From Streptomyces eurythermus (GTDB taxonomy: Bacteria; Actinomycetota; Actinomycetes; Streptomycetales; Streptomycetaceae), in assembly GCF_014649115.1 (NCBI RefSeq), contig NZ_BMSK01000001.1, positions 285,416 through 349,415 of the forward strand: 64,000 bases of DNA, written 5' to 3'. Of this stretch, positions 32,833-42,349 are shown in pieces. Each line of letters starts with the position of its first letter. The first letter of the stretch is position 1. Under the pieces are notes generated by a model. The model had not been told where the DNA came from and ran no database searches. It saw nothing but the letters and a program-made list of their open reading frames with translations. A program made the position numbers and the translations under genes.

Positions 32833-32865
32833 GGATGGCGCCGGGGAGTGTCCGCCGGCCGGCCC

Positions 32866-33264
32866 TCAGTCGGCGTGGCAGCCCAGCAGCTCGGCCGTCG
32901 TCCCCCGCGCGGTCGTACGGAGCGTGACGACCTTGTCGATGCGCGTGTCCGACCCGGAGAACCGGAAGTCGGCCCGGCCCACCTCGGCGCCGTCGTCCGA
33001 CTGGGACCGCACGGTGCAGTAGCCGGAGGCGCCGGAGTCCTTGTGGACCTCCAGATGGACCTTCACCGTGTCGTCGGACGCCTGGAAGGCGATGACCTGG
33101 GCGCTGATCTCGCTCTGCGCCACGTAGTGGTAGGCGAAGTAGCCGACCAGGGCCAGCAGGGCCGCGCCCAGTACCGAGGCGGCGATCCTGAGCTTGCGGT
33201 CGGCGCGCTCGTCCGAGGAGCGGCCGTAGCGGCCCTCGGGCAGCCGCGTGCTCGCGGTACTCAT
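32866..33264 (-). CDS. DUF4307 membrane protein
   Basis: 132 residues. A cytoplasmic N-terminus with Arg/Asp-rich sequence precedes one transmembrane helix (about residues 27-48) and an extracytoplasmic beta-rich domain with two Cys (GYCTVRS and ELLGCHAD) that may pair. The family is actinobacterial, of unknown function, and is regularly found beside mca and greA, as here. It is divergent from mca with a 103-base gap that carries a SigR-type promoter for mca. Confidence 0.88.
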   Translation of the reverse strand: MSTASTRLPEGRYGRSSDERADRKLRIAASVLGAALLALVGYFAYHYVAQSEISAQVIAFQASDDTVKVHLEVHKDSGASGYCTVRSQSDDGAEVGRADFRFSGSDTRIDKVVTLRTTARGTTAELLGCHAD

Positions 33265-33279
33265 GATCGTCCTCTCCGC

Positions 33280-33305
33280 GGAATTATTCGCCCCCCGATT
33301 GAGTC
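33280..33305 (+). promoter_or_regulatory. SigR-like promoter for mca
   Basis: GGAAT (33280-33284), 18 bases, GTC (33303-33305): the SigR pattern with one mismatch in the -10 box (GTC for GTT). The start codon of mca is 63 bases downstream. mca is an established SigR target in S. coelicolor. Confidence 0.65.
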
Positions 33306-33367
33306 ACTATAGAAGCCGCCGACTGCGCCCGGAGCCACGGGGGCGCCGAGTTACCGAGGATTGAGTC

Positions 33368-34249
33368 TTGACTGACCAGTTGCGACTGATGGCCGTTCAC
33401 GCGCACCCCGACGACGAGTCGAGCAAGGGCGCGGCCACCATGGCGAAGTACGTGTCCGAGGGGGTGGACGTGCTGGTCGTGACGTGCACCGGCGGAGAGC
33501 GCGGTTCCATCCTCAACCCCAAGCTGCAGGGTGACGCGTACATCGAGAAGCACATCCACGAGGTGCGCAAGAAGGAGATGGACGAGGCCCGCGAGATCCT
33601 CGGCGTCAAGCAGGAGTGGCTGGGCTTCGTGGACTCCGGGCTGCCGGAGGGCGACCCGCTGCCGCCGCTGCCCGAGGGCTGCTTCGCCCTGGAGGACGTC
33701 GACAAGGCGGCCGGTGAGCTGGTGCGGAAGATCCGTTCCTTCCGCCCGCAGGTGATCACCACCTACGACGAGAACGGCGGCTACCCGCACCCCGACCACA
33801 TCATGACCCACAAGATCTCCATGGTGGCGTTCGAGGGCGCGGCGGACACCCGGAAGTACCCCGAGGACGAGTACGGGCCCGCCTACCAGCCGCTGAAGCT
33901 GTACTACAACCAGGGCTTCAACCGCCCCCGCACCGAGGCCCTGCACCAGGCCATGCTCGACCGCGGCCTGGAGTCGCCGTACGGGGACTGGCTCAAGCGC
34001 TGGGACGAGGTGGAGCGCACCGAGCGCACGCTCACCACGCACGTTCCGTGCGCGGACTTCTTCGAGATCCGCGACAAGGCGCTGATCGCCCACGCCACGC
34101 AGATCGACCCGGACGGCGGCTGGTTCAAGGTGCCGCTGGAGCTCCAGAAGGAGGTCTGGCCCACCGAGGAGTACGAGCTCGCGAAGTCTCTGGTCGATAC
34201 CTCCCTCCCCGAGGACGACCTCTTCGCGGGCATCCGGGACAATGCCTGA
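33368..34249 (+). CDS. mca: Mycothiol S-conjugate amidase
   Basis: 293 residues, TTG start seven bases after GAGGA. Zinc-binding HAHPDDES (His11-Glu17 region) and the later YPHPDHIMTH are the metal and catalytic motifs of the LmbE-like MshB/Mca family; the C-terminal extension (WPTEEYELAKSLVD) distinguishes Mca from MshB. It cleaves mycothiol-toxin conjugates to mercapturic acids for export and recycles GlcN-inositol, in the cytoplasm. A SigR-like promoter precedes it. The 3' end overlaps the start of a small membrane-protein gene by eight bases. Confidence 0.96.
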   Translation: MTDQLRLMAVHAHPDDESSKGAATMAKYVSEGVDVLVVTCTGGERGSILNPKLQGDAYIEKHIHEVRKKEMDEAREILGVKQEWLGFVDSGLPEGDPLPPLPEGCFALEDVDKAAGELVRKIRSFRPQVITTYDENGGYPHPDHIMTHKISMVAFEGAADTRKYPEDEYGPAYQPLKLYYNQGFNRPRTEALHQAMLDRGLESPYGDWLKRWDEVERTERTLTTHVPCADFFEIRDKALIAHATQIDPDGGWFKVPLELQKEVWPTEEYELAKSLVDTSLPEDDLFAGIRDNA

Positions 34250-34484
34250 CATGAGCGCAAGCGTGAGCCTCGCAATGACGCACCTGGTCCCCCTCGCCAA
34301 GGAGGTGGACCAGAACAAGGTCACCCCCGGTGTCCTCGGTTTCATCGTCTTCGCGGTGATGGCCGTGGCCGTCTGGGGTCTGATGAAGTCGATGAGCAAG
34401 CACATGCAGAAGGTCGACTTCAAGGAGGCCCCGGACACCGGGGCGGAGCCGGCCGGGAAGCAGGCCGGCTCCCCGGCACAGTAG
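34242..34484 (+). CDS. Small single-pass membrane protein downstream of mca
   Basis: 80 residues from ATG 34242, overlapping the mca stop, or 77 from ATG 34251 immediately after it. One transmembrane helix ([19 protein letters not shown], near residues 30-48) is followed by a basic juxtamembrane stretch (KSMSKHMQK) and an Ala/Pro/Glu-rich cytoplasmic tail. It is co-transcribed with mca. Similar short proteins follow mca in other Streptomyces; no function is known to me. Confidence 0.78.
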   Translation: MPDMSASVSLAMTHLVPLAKEVDQNKVTPGVLGFIVFAVMAVAVWGLMKSMSKHMQKVDFKEAPDTGAEPAGKQAGSPAQ

Positions 34485-34629
34485 GGCCCCGCACAGCAGG
34501 GCCCCCGGGGCTCACCACCACACCGGCACCGCCACCCCCGTCACCTCACGGCCGTGGCGGTCCGGTGCTTGCCGCGCGCCGGTCGCCGTGGGCTCTACGC
34601 GGCGCCGGAGCCCGTGGGAGAGTGGAACG

Positions 34630-36654
34630 GTGAACCGACTGGCCCATGAGACGTCCCCGTATCTGCTCCAGCACGCCGACAATCCCGTCGACTGGTGGCC
34701 ATGGTCGGCCGAGGCCTTCGCCGAGGCCCGGCGGACGAACAAACCCGTCCTGCTGAGCGTCGGGTACAGCTCCTGTCACTGGTGCCACGTCATGGCCCAC
34801 GAGTCCTTCGAGGACCAGGGCACCGCCGACTACCTCAACGAGCACTTCGTCAGCGTCAAGGTCGACCGCGAGGAGCGGCCGGACGTGGACGCGGTGTACA
34901 TGGAGGCGGTCCAGGCGGCCACCGGCCACGGCGGCTGGCCCATGACCGTGTTCCTCACGCCCGACGCCGAACCCTTCTACTTCGGCACCTACTACCCGCC
35001 CGCCCCGCGCCACGGCATGCCCTCCTTCCGGCAGGTGCTGGAAGGCGTCCAGCAGGCCTGGACCACCCGGCGGGAGGAGGTCGGCGAGGTCGCCGGGAAG
35101 ATCGTCCGGGATCTCGCCCAGCGGGAGATCGTCCGGCAGGCCGCCGAGGCGCCCGGTGAGCAGGAGCTCGCCCAGGCCCTGCTCGGCCTCACCCGCGAGT
35201 ACGACCCGCAGCGCGGCGGATTCGGCGGCGCGCCCAAGTTCCCGCCGTCCATGGTGCTGGAGTTCCTGCTGCGCCATCACGCCCGCACGGGCGCCGAAGG
35301 CGCGTTGCAGATGGCCGTGGACACCTGTGAGCGGATGGCGCGGGGCGGGATCTACGACCAGCTCGGCGGCGGGTTCGCCCGGTACTCCGTCGACCGGGAC
35401 TGGACGGTGCCCCATTTTGAGAAGATGTTGTACGATAACGCCCTTTTGTGCCGGGTGTACGCGCATCTGTGGCGGGCCACCGGTTCGGACCTCGCCCGGC
35501 GGGTGGCGCTGGAGACCGCCGACTTCCTCGTCCGCGAACTGCGCACGCCGGAGGGCGGGTTCGCCTCCGCGCTCGACGCCGACAGCGACGACGGCACCGG
35601 ACGGCACGTGGAGGGGGCGTACTACGTGTGGACGCCCGCGCAGCTGCGCGACGTCCTCGGTGACGACGCCGGACTCGCCGCCCAGTACTTCGGCGTGACC
35701 GAGGAGGGCACCTTCGAGCACGGGCAGTCGGTGCTGCAACTGCCGCAGACGGAGGGCGTGTTCGACGCCGAGAAGATCGCGTCCGTGCGGCGCCGGCTGT
35801 TCGACGCCCGTGCCCGGCGGCCCGCCCCCGGCCGGGACGACAAGGTCGTCGCCGCCTGGAACGGGCTCGCCGTCGCCGCGCTCGCCGAGACCGGCGCCTA
35901 CTTCGGCCGGCCCGACCTGGTCGAGGCCGCGCTCGGCGCCGCCGATCTGCTCGTCCGCGTCCACCTGGACGAGCACGCCCGGCTCGCGCGCACCAGCAAG
36001 GACGGCCGGGTCGGCCCCAACGCGGGCGTGCTGGAGGACTACGGCGATGTGGCCGAGGGCTTCCTGGCGCTCGCGTCGGTCACCGGCGAGGGCGTCTGGC
36101 TCGACTTCGCCGGACTGCTGCTCGACCAGGTCCTGGTCCGGTTCACCGACCCGGCCACCGGTGCCCTGTTCGACACCGCCTCCGACGCCGAGCGGCTGAT
36201 CCGTCGGCCCCAGGACCCCACCGACAACGCCTCCCCCTCCGGCTGGACCGCCGCCGCCGGGGCCCTGCTGGGCTACGCCGCGCACACCGGTTCCGAGGCC
36301 CACCGGGTGGCCGCCGAGCGGGCGCTGGGGGTCGTGAAGACCCTCGGGCCGCGGGTGCCGCGGTTCATCGGGTGGGGGCTGGCCGTCGCCGAGGCACTGC
36401 TCGACGGGCCGCGCGAGGTGGCCGTCGTGGGACCCGGCCCGGACGACGAGCGGACGGCCGCCCTGCACCGTACGGCCCTGCTGGGCGCGGCCCCGGGTGC
36501 CGTCGTCGCCTGCGGCACCCCGGACGGCGACGAGTTCCCGCTGCTGGCCGGCCGCACCCTCATCGACGGCGCCCCGGCCGCGTACGTCTGCCGGGGCTTC
36601 GTCTGCGACCTGCCGGTGACGGACCCGGAGGCGCTGCGGGCGAAGCTGGCCTGA
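34630..36654 (+). CDS. Thioredoxin-domain protein of the DUF255/YyaL (SSP411) family
   Basis: 674 residues from GTG 34630; a longer reading from 34588 is not supported by homologue starts ([22 protein letters not shown]). The N-terminal ~165 residues are the DUF255 thioredoxin-like domain with a CHWC redox motif ([13 protein letters not shown]). The rest is an (alpha/alpha)6 toroid of the glycoside-hydrolase or epimerase type ([20 protein letters not shown] and [19 protein letters not shown] are conserved). The family is widespread; its role is unclear, perhaps redox-linked sugar modification. It is monocistronic and cytoplasmic. Confidence 0.92.
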   Translation: MNRLAHETSPYLLQHADNPVDWWPWSAEAFAEARRTNKPVLLSVGYSSCHWCHVMAHESFEDQGTADYLNEHFVSVKVDREERPDVDAVYMEAVQAATGHGGWPMTVFLTPDAEPFYFGTYYPPAPRHGMPSFRQVLEGVQQAWTTRREEVGEVAGKIVRDLAQREIVRQAAEAPGEQELAQALLGLTREYDPQRGGFGGAPKFPPSMVLEFLLRHHARTGAEGALQMAVDTCERMARGGIYDQLGGGFARYSVDRDWTVPHFEKMLYDNALLCRVYAHLWRATGSDLARRVALETADFLVRELRTPEGGFASALDADSDDGTGRHVEGAYYVWTPAQLRDVLGDDAGLAAQYFGVTEEGTFEHGQSVLQLPQTEGVFDAEKIASVRRRLFDARARRPAPGRDDKVVAAWNGLAVAALAETGAYFGRPDLVEAALGAADLLVRVHLDEHARLARTSKDGRVGPNAGVLEDYGDVAEGFLALASVTGEGVWLDFAGLLLDQVLVRFTDPATGALFDTASDAERLIRRPQDPTDNASPSGWTAAAGALLGYAAHTGSEAHRVAAERALGVVKTLGPRVPRFIGWGLAVAEALLDGPREVAVVGPGPDDERTAALHRTALLGAAPGAVVACGTPDGDEFPLLAGRTLIDGAPAAYVCRGFVCDLPVTDPEALRAKLA

Positions 36655-36655
36655 G

Positions 36656-36674
36656 GCCCGCCGGGTGGGCGGGC
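36656..36674. terminator. Short bidirectional hairpin between convergent genes
   Basis: GCCCGCC (36656-36662) and GGCGGGC (36668-36674) form a 7-bp stem directly between the stop codons of the thioredoxin-domain gene and the Mut7-C gene. Confidence 0.5.
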
Positions 36675-36675
36675 G

Positions 36676-37410
36676 TCAGCGCCGTACCGCGCCCCGCCGG
36701 CTCAGGGCGCGTTCCACGATCGCCTCCAGCTGATCGTGGTGCGCGCCCTTCCAGTACGCGCGACCGCAGTCCGCGCACTGGGCGAACGCGTCGTACGTGC
36801 GCCGGGTGCCGCCCTCGAGCTGGTCGGCGATCTCCTCCTTGGCGGCTTCCCGCAGCAGGCCGTTGCACGCGGTGCAGCGGCTCCAGGGCCGCAGCTCGGG
36901 ATCGAAGCGGTCCAGGACGTCGTCGAGCTGGTCGTCGGGGCGGGTGCTGTAGACGAACGCGCCGGCCCACAGCTCCCGGCGGCGCAGCAGGCCCCGGTCG
37001 CGGCTGAGCATCACCCGCTTCTCGGCCGCCGAGCGGGCGGCGAGCGCCGGGTCGCCGATGTCCGTGGACTCGTACGCCGTGTCCACGCCGAGCAGCCGCA
37101 GCCGGCGGGCGAGCGTGCCGAGATGGACGTCGAGGAGGAAGCGCAGCGGCGCGCCGGGCACCCGCTGGGGGCGCTCCACCGGGCGCACGACGACCCGCTC
37201 GGCGGCGCCCGGGATGTGCCCGGGCGGGACCGGGCGGCCGTCCACGATCAGGGTGCCGACCTCGGTGAGCGGGATGCCGAGGGACTCGATGACGTGGCCG
37301 AGCGTCGAGACGCCGTCGGTGGCCAGCGCCGTGGCCCCGTGCCGGCGGGCGGCCGGCACGAACAGATGGAGCGCGGGGTCGACTTCGACGTGGATCTCGG
37401 TTGCGTTCAC
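36676..37410 (-). CDS. Mut7-C RNase-domain protein with ubiquitin-like N-terminus
   Basis: 244 residues. The N-terminal ~85 residues form a beta-grasp (Mut7-C ubiquitin) domain, then the Mut7-C PIN-like nuclease core (RFLLDVHLGTLARRLRLLGVDT; LSRDRGLLRR supplies acidic residues) and a C-terminal zinc ribbon with paired CxxC motifs (RCTACN and QCADCG). The family is predicted to be an RNA-processing nuclease; no substrate is established. It is monocistronic and convergent to the thioredoxin-domain gene. Confidence 0.88.
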   Translation of the reverse strand: MNATEIHVEVDPALHLFVPAARRHGATALATDGVSTLGHVIESLGIPLTEVGTLIVDGRPVPPGHIPGAAERVVVRPVERPQRVPGAPLRFLLDVHLGTLARRLRLLGVDTAYESTDIGDPALAARSAAEKRVMLSRDRGLLRRRELWAGAFVYSTRPDDQLDDVLDRFDPELRPWSRCTACNGLLREAAKEEIADQLEGGTRRTYDAFAQCADCGRAYWKGAHHDQLEAIVERALSRRGAVRR

Positions 37411-37468
37411 CCGGCCAGCATCGCACGGGACCCCGCGCGGACCTCGGCGTTTTTTCTCCGGGGGCGGC

Positions 37469-38191
37469 TCACGCGTGCTGGTAGGCGACCAGCGAGATGC
37501 CGACGTAGTGCACGACGAACGCGGCGAGGGTGAGGGAGTGGAAGACCTCGTGGAAGCCGAACCAGCGCGGTGACGGGTTCGGGCGCTTGATGCCGTAGAT
37601 CACGCCGCCGGCGCTGTACAGCAGACCGCCGACCACGACCAGGACCAGGACGGCGATGCCGCCGGCGCGCAGGAAGTCGGGCAGGAAGAACACGGCCGCC
37701 CAGCCCATCGCGATGTAGCAGGGCGTGTACAGCCAGCGAGGGGCGCCGACCCAGAAGACGCGGAAGACGATGCCGGCCGCCGCAGCGCCCCAGATGCCCC
37801 ACAGCAGCCAGCGGCCCTTCCCGTCGGGCAGGAGCAGCAGGGTGAGCGGGGTGTAGGTGCCCGCGATGATCAGGAAGATGTTGGCGTGATCCAGTCGGCG
37901 CAGCACGCCGTCCATGCGGGGGCTCCAGTTGCCCCGGTGGTACAGCGCGCTGACGCCGAAGAGCAGACACGCCGTCAGGACGTAGATACCGCAGGCTATG
38001 CGGCCTCTGGTCGAGTCGGCGAGGGCGGTGAGTACGAGGCCCGCGATGAGCACGGCCGGGAACATGCCGAGGTGCAGCCACCCGCGGAGTCGGGGCTTGA
38101 CCGGATGCGGCAGGGAAAGCGCGACGGGACCGCGGCCGGCGGCCGGCGTGTCCGTGGGCGCGTCGGGGACGGACGCAGTCATGCGGGGCAT
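37469..38191 (-). CDS. Hemolysin III/PAQR-family membrane protein
   Basis: 240 residues from ATG 38191 (MPRMTASVPDAP); AAGG lies upstream, and ATG 38182 or TTG 38215 are alternatives. Seven transmembrane helices are predicted. The conserved family residues are present: the ALYHRG motif with Ser/His, LDHANIFLIIAGTYTP, and FHEVFHSLTLAAFVVHY near the C-terminus, which form the intramembrane zinc site of PAQR proteins. Bacterial members (TrhA-like) influence membrane energy and lipid homeostasis. The name hemolysin is historical and does not imply toxicity here. Confidence 0.92.
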   Translation of the reverse strand: MPRMTASVPDAPTDTPAAGRGPVALSLPHPVKPRLRGWLHLGMFPAVLIAGLVLTALADSTRGRIACGIYVLTACLLFGVSALYHRGNWSPRMDGVLRRLDHANIFLIIAGTYTPLTLLLLPDGKGRWLLWGIWGAAAAGIVFRVFWVGAPRWLYTPCYIAMGWAAVFFLPDFLRAGGIAVLVLVVVGGLLYSAGGVIYGIKRPNPSPRWFGFHEVFHSLTLAAFVVHYVGISLVAYQHA

Positions 38192-38471
38192 GGTACCGAC
38201 GCCTTCGTAAATCAAACGTCAATGCGTACGCATCCAGGTCACTCCCGCGTGGTTGGCAAAAAGTCCTTCAGCCGAACCCAACGTGGACGCAAAACAACCT
38301 GGACACCGTGGGATTCCTCACGCCGCTCACCTGTGATGCCCTCTGGACAGATGGGCACTAGACTCGGATGATCAAATGAGTGCGGTCGGCACCGGATGAG
38401 CGGCTACGAAGCATCCGGGTCGCGGCCCCCACGGGGCGAACACACCTCAAAACCCTCACTTAGGAGCAATC

Positions 38472-40295
38472 GTGGCGCGCGACAACGCGGCTCCCACCGT
38501 CGTCCCCACCAACCACCGGGAACTGATCTCGTGGGTCAACGAGATCGCCGAACTGACGCAGCCGGACAGGGTGGTCTGGTGCGACGGCTCCGAGGCCGAG
38601 TACGAGCGGCTGTGCGAGGAACTGGTCGCCAAGGGAACGTTCAAGAAGCTCGACCCGGTCAAGCGCCCGCACTCCTACTACGCCGCCTCGGACCCGACCG
38701 ACGTCGCGCGCGTCGAGGACCGCACCTTCATCTGCTCCGAGAAGGAGGAGGACGCGGGCCCGACCAACCACTGGAAGGCCCCCGCCGAGATGCGGGAGAT
38801 CTTCACCGGTGACCAGGGCCTGTTCCGCGGCTCGATGCGGGGCCGCACGATGTACGTCGTGCCGTTCTGCATGGGCCCGCTCGGCTCCCCGCTGTCCGCG
38901 CTGGGCGTGGAGATCACCGACTCCGCGTACGTGGCCGTCTCCATGCGCACGATGACGCGCATGGGCCAGGCCGTCCTGGACGAGCTGGGCGAAGAGGGCT
39001 TCTTCGTCAAGGCCGTTCACACGCTGGGCGCCCCGCTGGAGCCGGGCCAGGAGGACGTCCCCTGGCCCTGCAACCAGACCAAGTACATCTCACACTTCCC
39101 CGAGACCCGCGAGATCTGGTCCTACGGCTCCGGCTACGGCGGCAACGCCCTGCTCGGCAAGAAGTGCTACGCGCTGCGTATCGCCTCGGTCATGGCCCGT
39201 GACGAGGGCTGGCTGGCCGAGCACATGCTGATCCTGAAGCTCACCCCGCCGCAGGGCGAGGCCAAGTACGTCGCCGCCGCCTTCCCCTCGGCCTGCGGCA
39301 AGACCAACCTCGCCATGCTGGAGCCCACGATCTCCGGCTGGACGGTGGAGACCGTCGGCGACGACATCGCCTGGATGCGGTTCGGCGAGGACGGCCGGCT
39401 GTACGCGATCAACCCCGAGGCGGGCTTCTTCGGCGTCGCGCCCGGCACCGGTGAGCACACCAACGCCAACGCGATGAAGACCCTGTGGGGCAACGCGGTC
39501 TTCACCAACGTCGCGCTCACCGACAACGGCGACGTGTGGTGGGAGGGCATGACCGAGGAGTCCCCGGCCCACCTGACCGACTGGAAGGGCAACGACTGGA
39601 CGCCCGGGTCCGGGACCCCGGCCGCCCACCCCAACGCCCGCTTCACCGTGCCGGCCTCGCAGTGCCCGATCATCGCGCCCGAGTGGGAGGACCCCAAGGG
39701 CGTGCCGATCTCGGCGATCCTGTTCGGCGGCCGCCGGGCCACGGCCGTGCCGCTGGTGACGGAGTCCTTCGACTGGAACCACGGCGTCTTCCTCGGCGCC
39801 AACGTGGCCTCCGAGAAGACCGCGGCGGCCGAGGGCAAGGTCGGCGAGCTGCGCCGCGACCCGTTCGCCATGCTCCCGTTCTGCGGCTACAACATGGGCG
39901 ACTACATGGCCCACTGGATCGACGTGGCCAAGGACAAGGACCAGTCCAAGCTGCCGAAGATCTACTACGTCAACTGGTTCCGCAAGGACGACGAGGGCCG
40001 GTTCGTCTGGCCGGGCTTCGGCGAGAACTCCCGTGTCCTGAAGTGGATCATGGAGCGGCTGGAGGGCAGGGCCGAGGGCGTCGAGACCCCGATCGGCATC
40101 CTGCCGGCCAAGGGCGCGCTGGACACCGACGGGCTCGAACTGCCCGAGGCCGACCTGGACTTCCTGCTCACCGTGGACAAGGAGGTCTGGCGCGAGGAGG
40201 CCGCCCTGGTCCCCGAGCACCTGAACACCTTCGGCGACCACACCCCGAAGGAGCTCTGGGACCAGTACCACGCGCTGCTGGAGCGCCTGGGCTGA
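38472..40295 (+). CDS. pckG: Phosphoenolpyruvate carboxykinase (GTP)
   Basis: 607 residues, GTG start with AGGAG five bases upstream. The nucleotide loop [13 protein letters not shown] (around residues 271-283), the [16 protein letters not shown] substrate segment and the Mn-binding His/Asp/Lys positions are intact, and the length is that of GTP-dependent enzymes (about 600 residues, versus 530-540 for ATP-dependent). It converts oxaloacetate to PEP at the entry of gluconeogenesis. It is monocistronic with a 280-base leader and promoter region, in which TAGACT (38359-38364) is a possible -10 box. A very strong terminator follows. Confidence 0.97.
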   Translation: MARDNAAPTVVPTNHRELISWVNEIAELTQPDRVVWCDGSEAEYERLCEELVAKGTFKKLDPVKRPHSYYAASDPTDVARVEDRTFICSEKEEDAGPTNHWKAPAEMREIFTGDQGLFRGSMRGRTMYVVPFCMGPLGSPLSALGVEITDSAYVAVSMRTMTRMGQAVLDELGEEGFFVKAVHTLGAPLEPGQEDVPWPCNQTKYISHFPETREIWSYGSGYGGNALLGKKCYALRIASVMARDEGWLAEHMLILKLTPPQGEAKYVAAAFPSACGKTNLAMLEPTISGWTVETVGDDIAWMRFGEDGRLYAINPEAGFFGVAPGTGEHTNANAMKTLWGNAVFTNVALTDNGDVWWEGMTEESPAHLTDWKGNDWTPGSGTPAAHPNARFTVPASQCPIIAPEWEDPKGVPISAILFGGRRATAVPLVTESFDWNHGVFLGANVASEKTAAAEGKVGELRRDPFAMLPFCGYNMGDYMAHWIDVAKDKDQSKLPKIYYVNWFRKDDEGRFVWPGFGENSRVLKWIMERLEGRAEGVETPIGILPAKGALDTDGLELPEADLDFLLTVDKEVWREEAALVPEHLNTFGDHTPKELWDQYHALLERLG

Positions 40296-40376
40296 GCCCC
40301 GTACCCGAAAGACTCCGCGGCCGGTCCGGATGTGCCCTGACCAGCGATCGTCACGACCGGCCGCGGTGACCACCCG

Positions 40377-40412
40377 CCCGGGGCCCCGCACAACGGCGTG
40401 CGGGGCCCCGGG
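40377..40412. terminator. Terminator of pckG
   Basis: CCCGGGGCCCCGCAC (40377-40391) and GTGCGGGGCCCCGGG (40398-40412) form a perfect 15-bp stem with loop AACGGC, followed by CTTTGGG. Confidence 0.93.
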
Positions 40413-40508
40413 CTTTGGGCGTCGGGGCCGGCGGGATGGATGGCGCCCGGTCCGCGCGTCGCTGCGGGTGCGCGCGGACCGGGGCCGACAGGGGGACCCT
40501 CGGCGGGG

Positions 40509-40925
40509 TCAGTGGGCCGGGCTGAGCGTCTTCGGGTCGGTCCCGGCGGCGTGGGCGTCCATCCGCTCGGCCGCGAGGATCGCCGCCGCGGTGTCCGCGC
40601 GGGAGGCGGCGACCACGAGGGCGCGTCCGGCGAGGGTGTGCGCCCGCCGGTGCAGTGCGGCCGGGTCGCCCGCCACGGCCGGTGCCGCGCGCAGCGGCGT
40701 CCGGCCGCCGCGCAGCCGGGCCACCTGGGCCGCGAGGCGTTCCGCGGCGGTGTCCAGGTCGGCGGACGGGGTCAGGGCGCGCAGTTCGTCGGTGACCGCG
40801 AGCAGTGCGGCGAGGTGTCCGGCGAGCTGGATGTCCAGCTCCTCCTCGCGCGACCGGTGGGGGAAGTCGCAGGGGGTGCCGGCCATCGTGCTGTGGACCG
40901 ACTTGGAGCGGATCGGTTCGTACAT
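40509..40925 (-). CDS. SCO4983-family small helical protein
   Basis: 138 residues, predominantly helical and Ala-rich (AAERLAAQVARLRGG, AHTLAGRALVVAASRADTAA), with no membrane helix. GGAGG lies nine bases before the ATG. It resembles the Streptomyces-specific family named after SCO4983, of unknown function, which occupies this position near pckG; the match is from memory. A TCCTGT-GCTCTG-ACAGGA hairpin (40936-40953) covers the ribosome site, and an AT-richer segment upstream (TAGGAT and TTTAGACG on the minus strand) probably holds the promoter. Confidence 0.75.
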   Translation of the reverse strand: MYEPIRSKSVHSTMAGTPCDFPHRSREEELDIQLAGHLAALLAVTDELRALTPSADLDTAAERLAAQVARLRGGRTPLRAAPAVAGDPAALHRRAHTLAGRALVVAASRADTAAAILAAERMDAHAAGTDPKTLSPAH

Positions 40926-41013
40926 GGGGATGGCCTCCTGTGCTCTGACAGGAAACCATCCTACATTGGATTTCGTCTAAAGTTGAGCCGAGTCACGGAA
41001 CGCGGTCCGCCGG

Positions 41014-42225
41014 CTACGGCTGGCCGTATCCGTCCAGGAAGGTGCCGATGCGGGTGACGGCGTCCCGGAGATCGCCGACCGCCGGCAGGGTCACCACCCG
41101 GAAGTGATCGGGCTCCGGCCAGTTGAAGCCGGTGCCGTGGACGACCATGATCTTCTCCTGCCGCAGCAGGTCCAGGACCAGCTGCCGGTCGTCCTTGACC
41201 TTGAAGACCTTCGGGTCCAGCCGGGGGAAGAGGTACAGCGCGCCCTTGGGCCGTACGCAGCTGACGCCCGGGATCGCGGTGAGCAGGTCGTAGGCGACGT
41301 CCATCTGCTCCTTCAGCCGCCCGCCCGGCAGCACCAGGTCGTTGATCGACTGACGTCCGCCGAGCGCGGCGACCACCCCGTGCTGCCCCGGCATGTTGGC
41401 GCACAGCCGCATGTTCGCCAGGATCGTCAGGCCCTCGATATAGGAGTCGGCGTGGGCGCGCGGGCCGGAGACCGACATCCAGCCGACGCGGTAGCCGGCC
41501 ACCCGGTACGCCTTCGACATGCCGTTGAAGGTGAGGGTGAGCAGATCGGGGGCGACCTTCGCGGTCGGGGTGTGCGTGGTGCCGTCGTAGAGGATCTTGT
41601 CGTAGATCTCGTCCGAGCAGACCAGCAGGTTGTGCCGGCGGGCGATGTCCGTCAGCCCCTTGAGCACCTCCTCGTCGTACACCGCGCCCGTGGGGTTGTT
41701 CGGGTTGATGACGACGATCGCCTTGGTGCGGTCGGTGACCTTGCGCTCGATGTCGGCCAGGTCGGGCATCCAGTCGGACTGCTCGTCGCAGCGGTAGTGC
41801 ACCGCCGTTCCCCCGGACAGGGAGACGGCCGCCGTCCACAGCGGGTAGTCCGGGGCCGGCACCAGGACCTCGTCGCCGTCGTCCAGCAGGGCCTGCATCG
41901 CCATCACGATCAGCTCGGAGACGCCGTTGCCGATGAAGACGTGCTCGACGTCCGTCTCGATGCCGATGGTCTGGTTGTGCATCACGACCGCGCGGCGGGC
42001 GGCGAGCAGACCCTTGGCGTCGCCGTAGCCGTGCGCCGTGGAGACGTTGCGGAGGATGTCCTCCAGGATCTCCGGGGGGCACTCGAAGCCGAAGGCGGCC
42101 GGGTTGCCGGTGTTGAGCTTGAGGATGCGGTGGCCCGCCGCCTCCAGCCGCATGGCCTCTTCGAGAACCGGGCCCCGGATCTCGTAACAGACGTTGGCGA
42201 GCTTGGTCGACTGGATCACCTGCAT
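41014..42225 (-). CDS. PLP-dependent aminotransferase (AlaA/AspC-like, class I/II)
   Basis: 403 residues from ATG 42225 (MQVIQSTKLANVCYEIRG); a longer reading to 42357 overlaps the divergent gene and is rejected. PLP-binding Lys lies in TFNGMSKAYRVAGYRVGW; the INPNNPTGAV motif and the Arg in FRVVTLP, which binds substrate carboxylate, are present. It resembles E. coli AlaA/YfbQ glutamate-pyruvate aminotransferases more than classical aspartate aminotransferase, so alanine synthesis is the best guess. It is monocistronic and divergent from a membrane protein gene. Confidence 0.9.
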   Translation of the reverse strand: MQVIQSTKLANVCYEIRGPVLEEAMRLEAAGHRILKLNTGNPAAFGFECPPEILEDILRNVSTAHGYGDAKGLLAARRAVVMHNQTIGIETDVEHVFIGNGVSELIVMAMQALLDDGDEVLVPAPDYPLWTAAVSLSGGTAVHYRCDEQSDWMPDLADIERKVTDRTKAIVVINPNNPTGAVYDEEVLKGLTDIARRHNLLVCSDEIYDKILYDGTTHTPTAKVAPDLLTLTFNGMSKAYRVAGYRVGWMSVSGPRAHADSYIEGLTILANMRLCANMPGQHGVVAALGGRQSINDLVLPGGRLKEQMDVAYDLLTAIPGVSCVRPKGALYLFPRLDPKVFKVKDDRQLVLDLLRQEKIMVVHGTGFNWPEPDHFRVVTLPAVGDLRDAVTRIGTFLDGYGQP

Positions 42226-42349
42226 GTCCGTGAGCTTACGGCCCCCTCGTGCCGCATGGGCGGTGTTTTCCACCACCCGGGACGCGAGGCTGCCCGGAAA
42301 GCACCGCCGAATGTCTTCCGGGTGCCTTGCGTCCCTAGAATCCGCTGAC

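Noticed and set aside
37469..38191. Hemolysin as a virulence toxin
   Set aside because: The hemolysin III name is historical; PAQR-type motifs point to a membrane homeostasis protein, not a secreted lysin.
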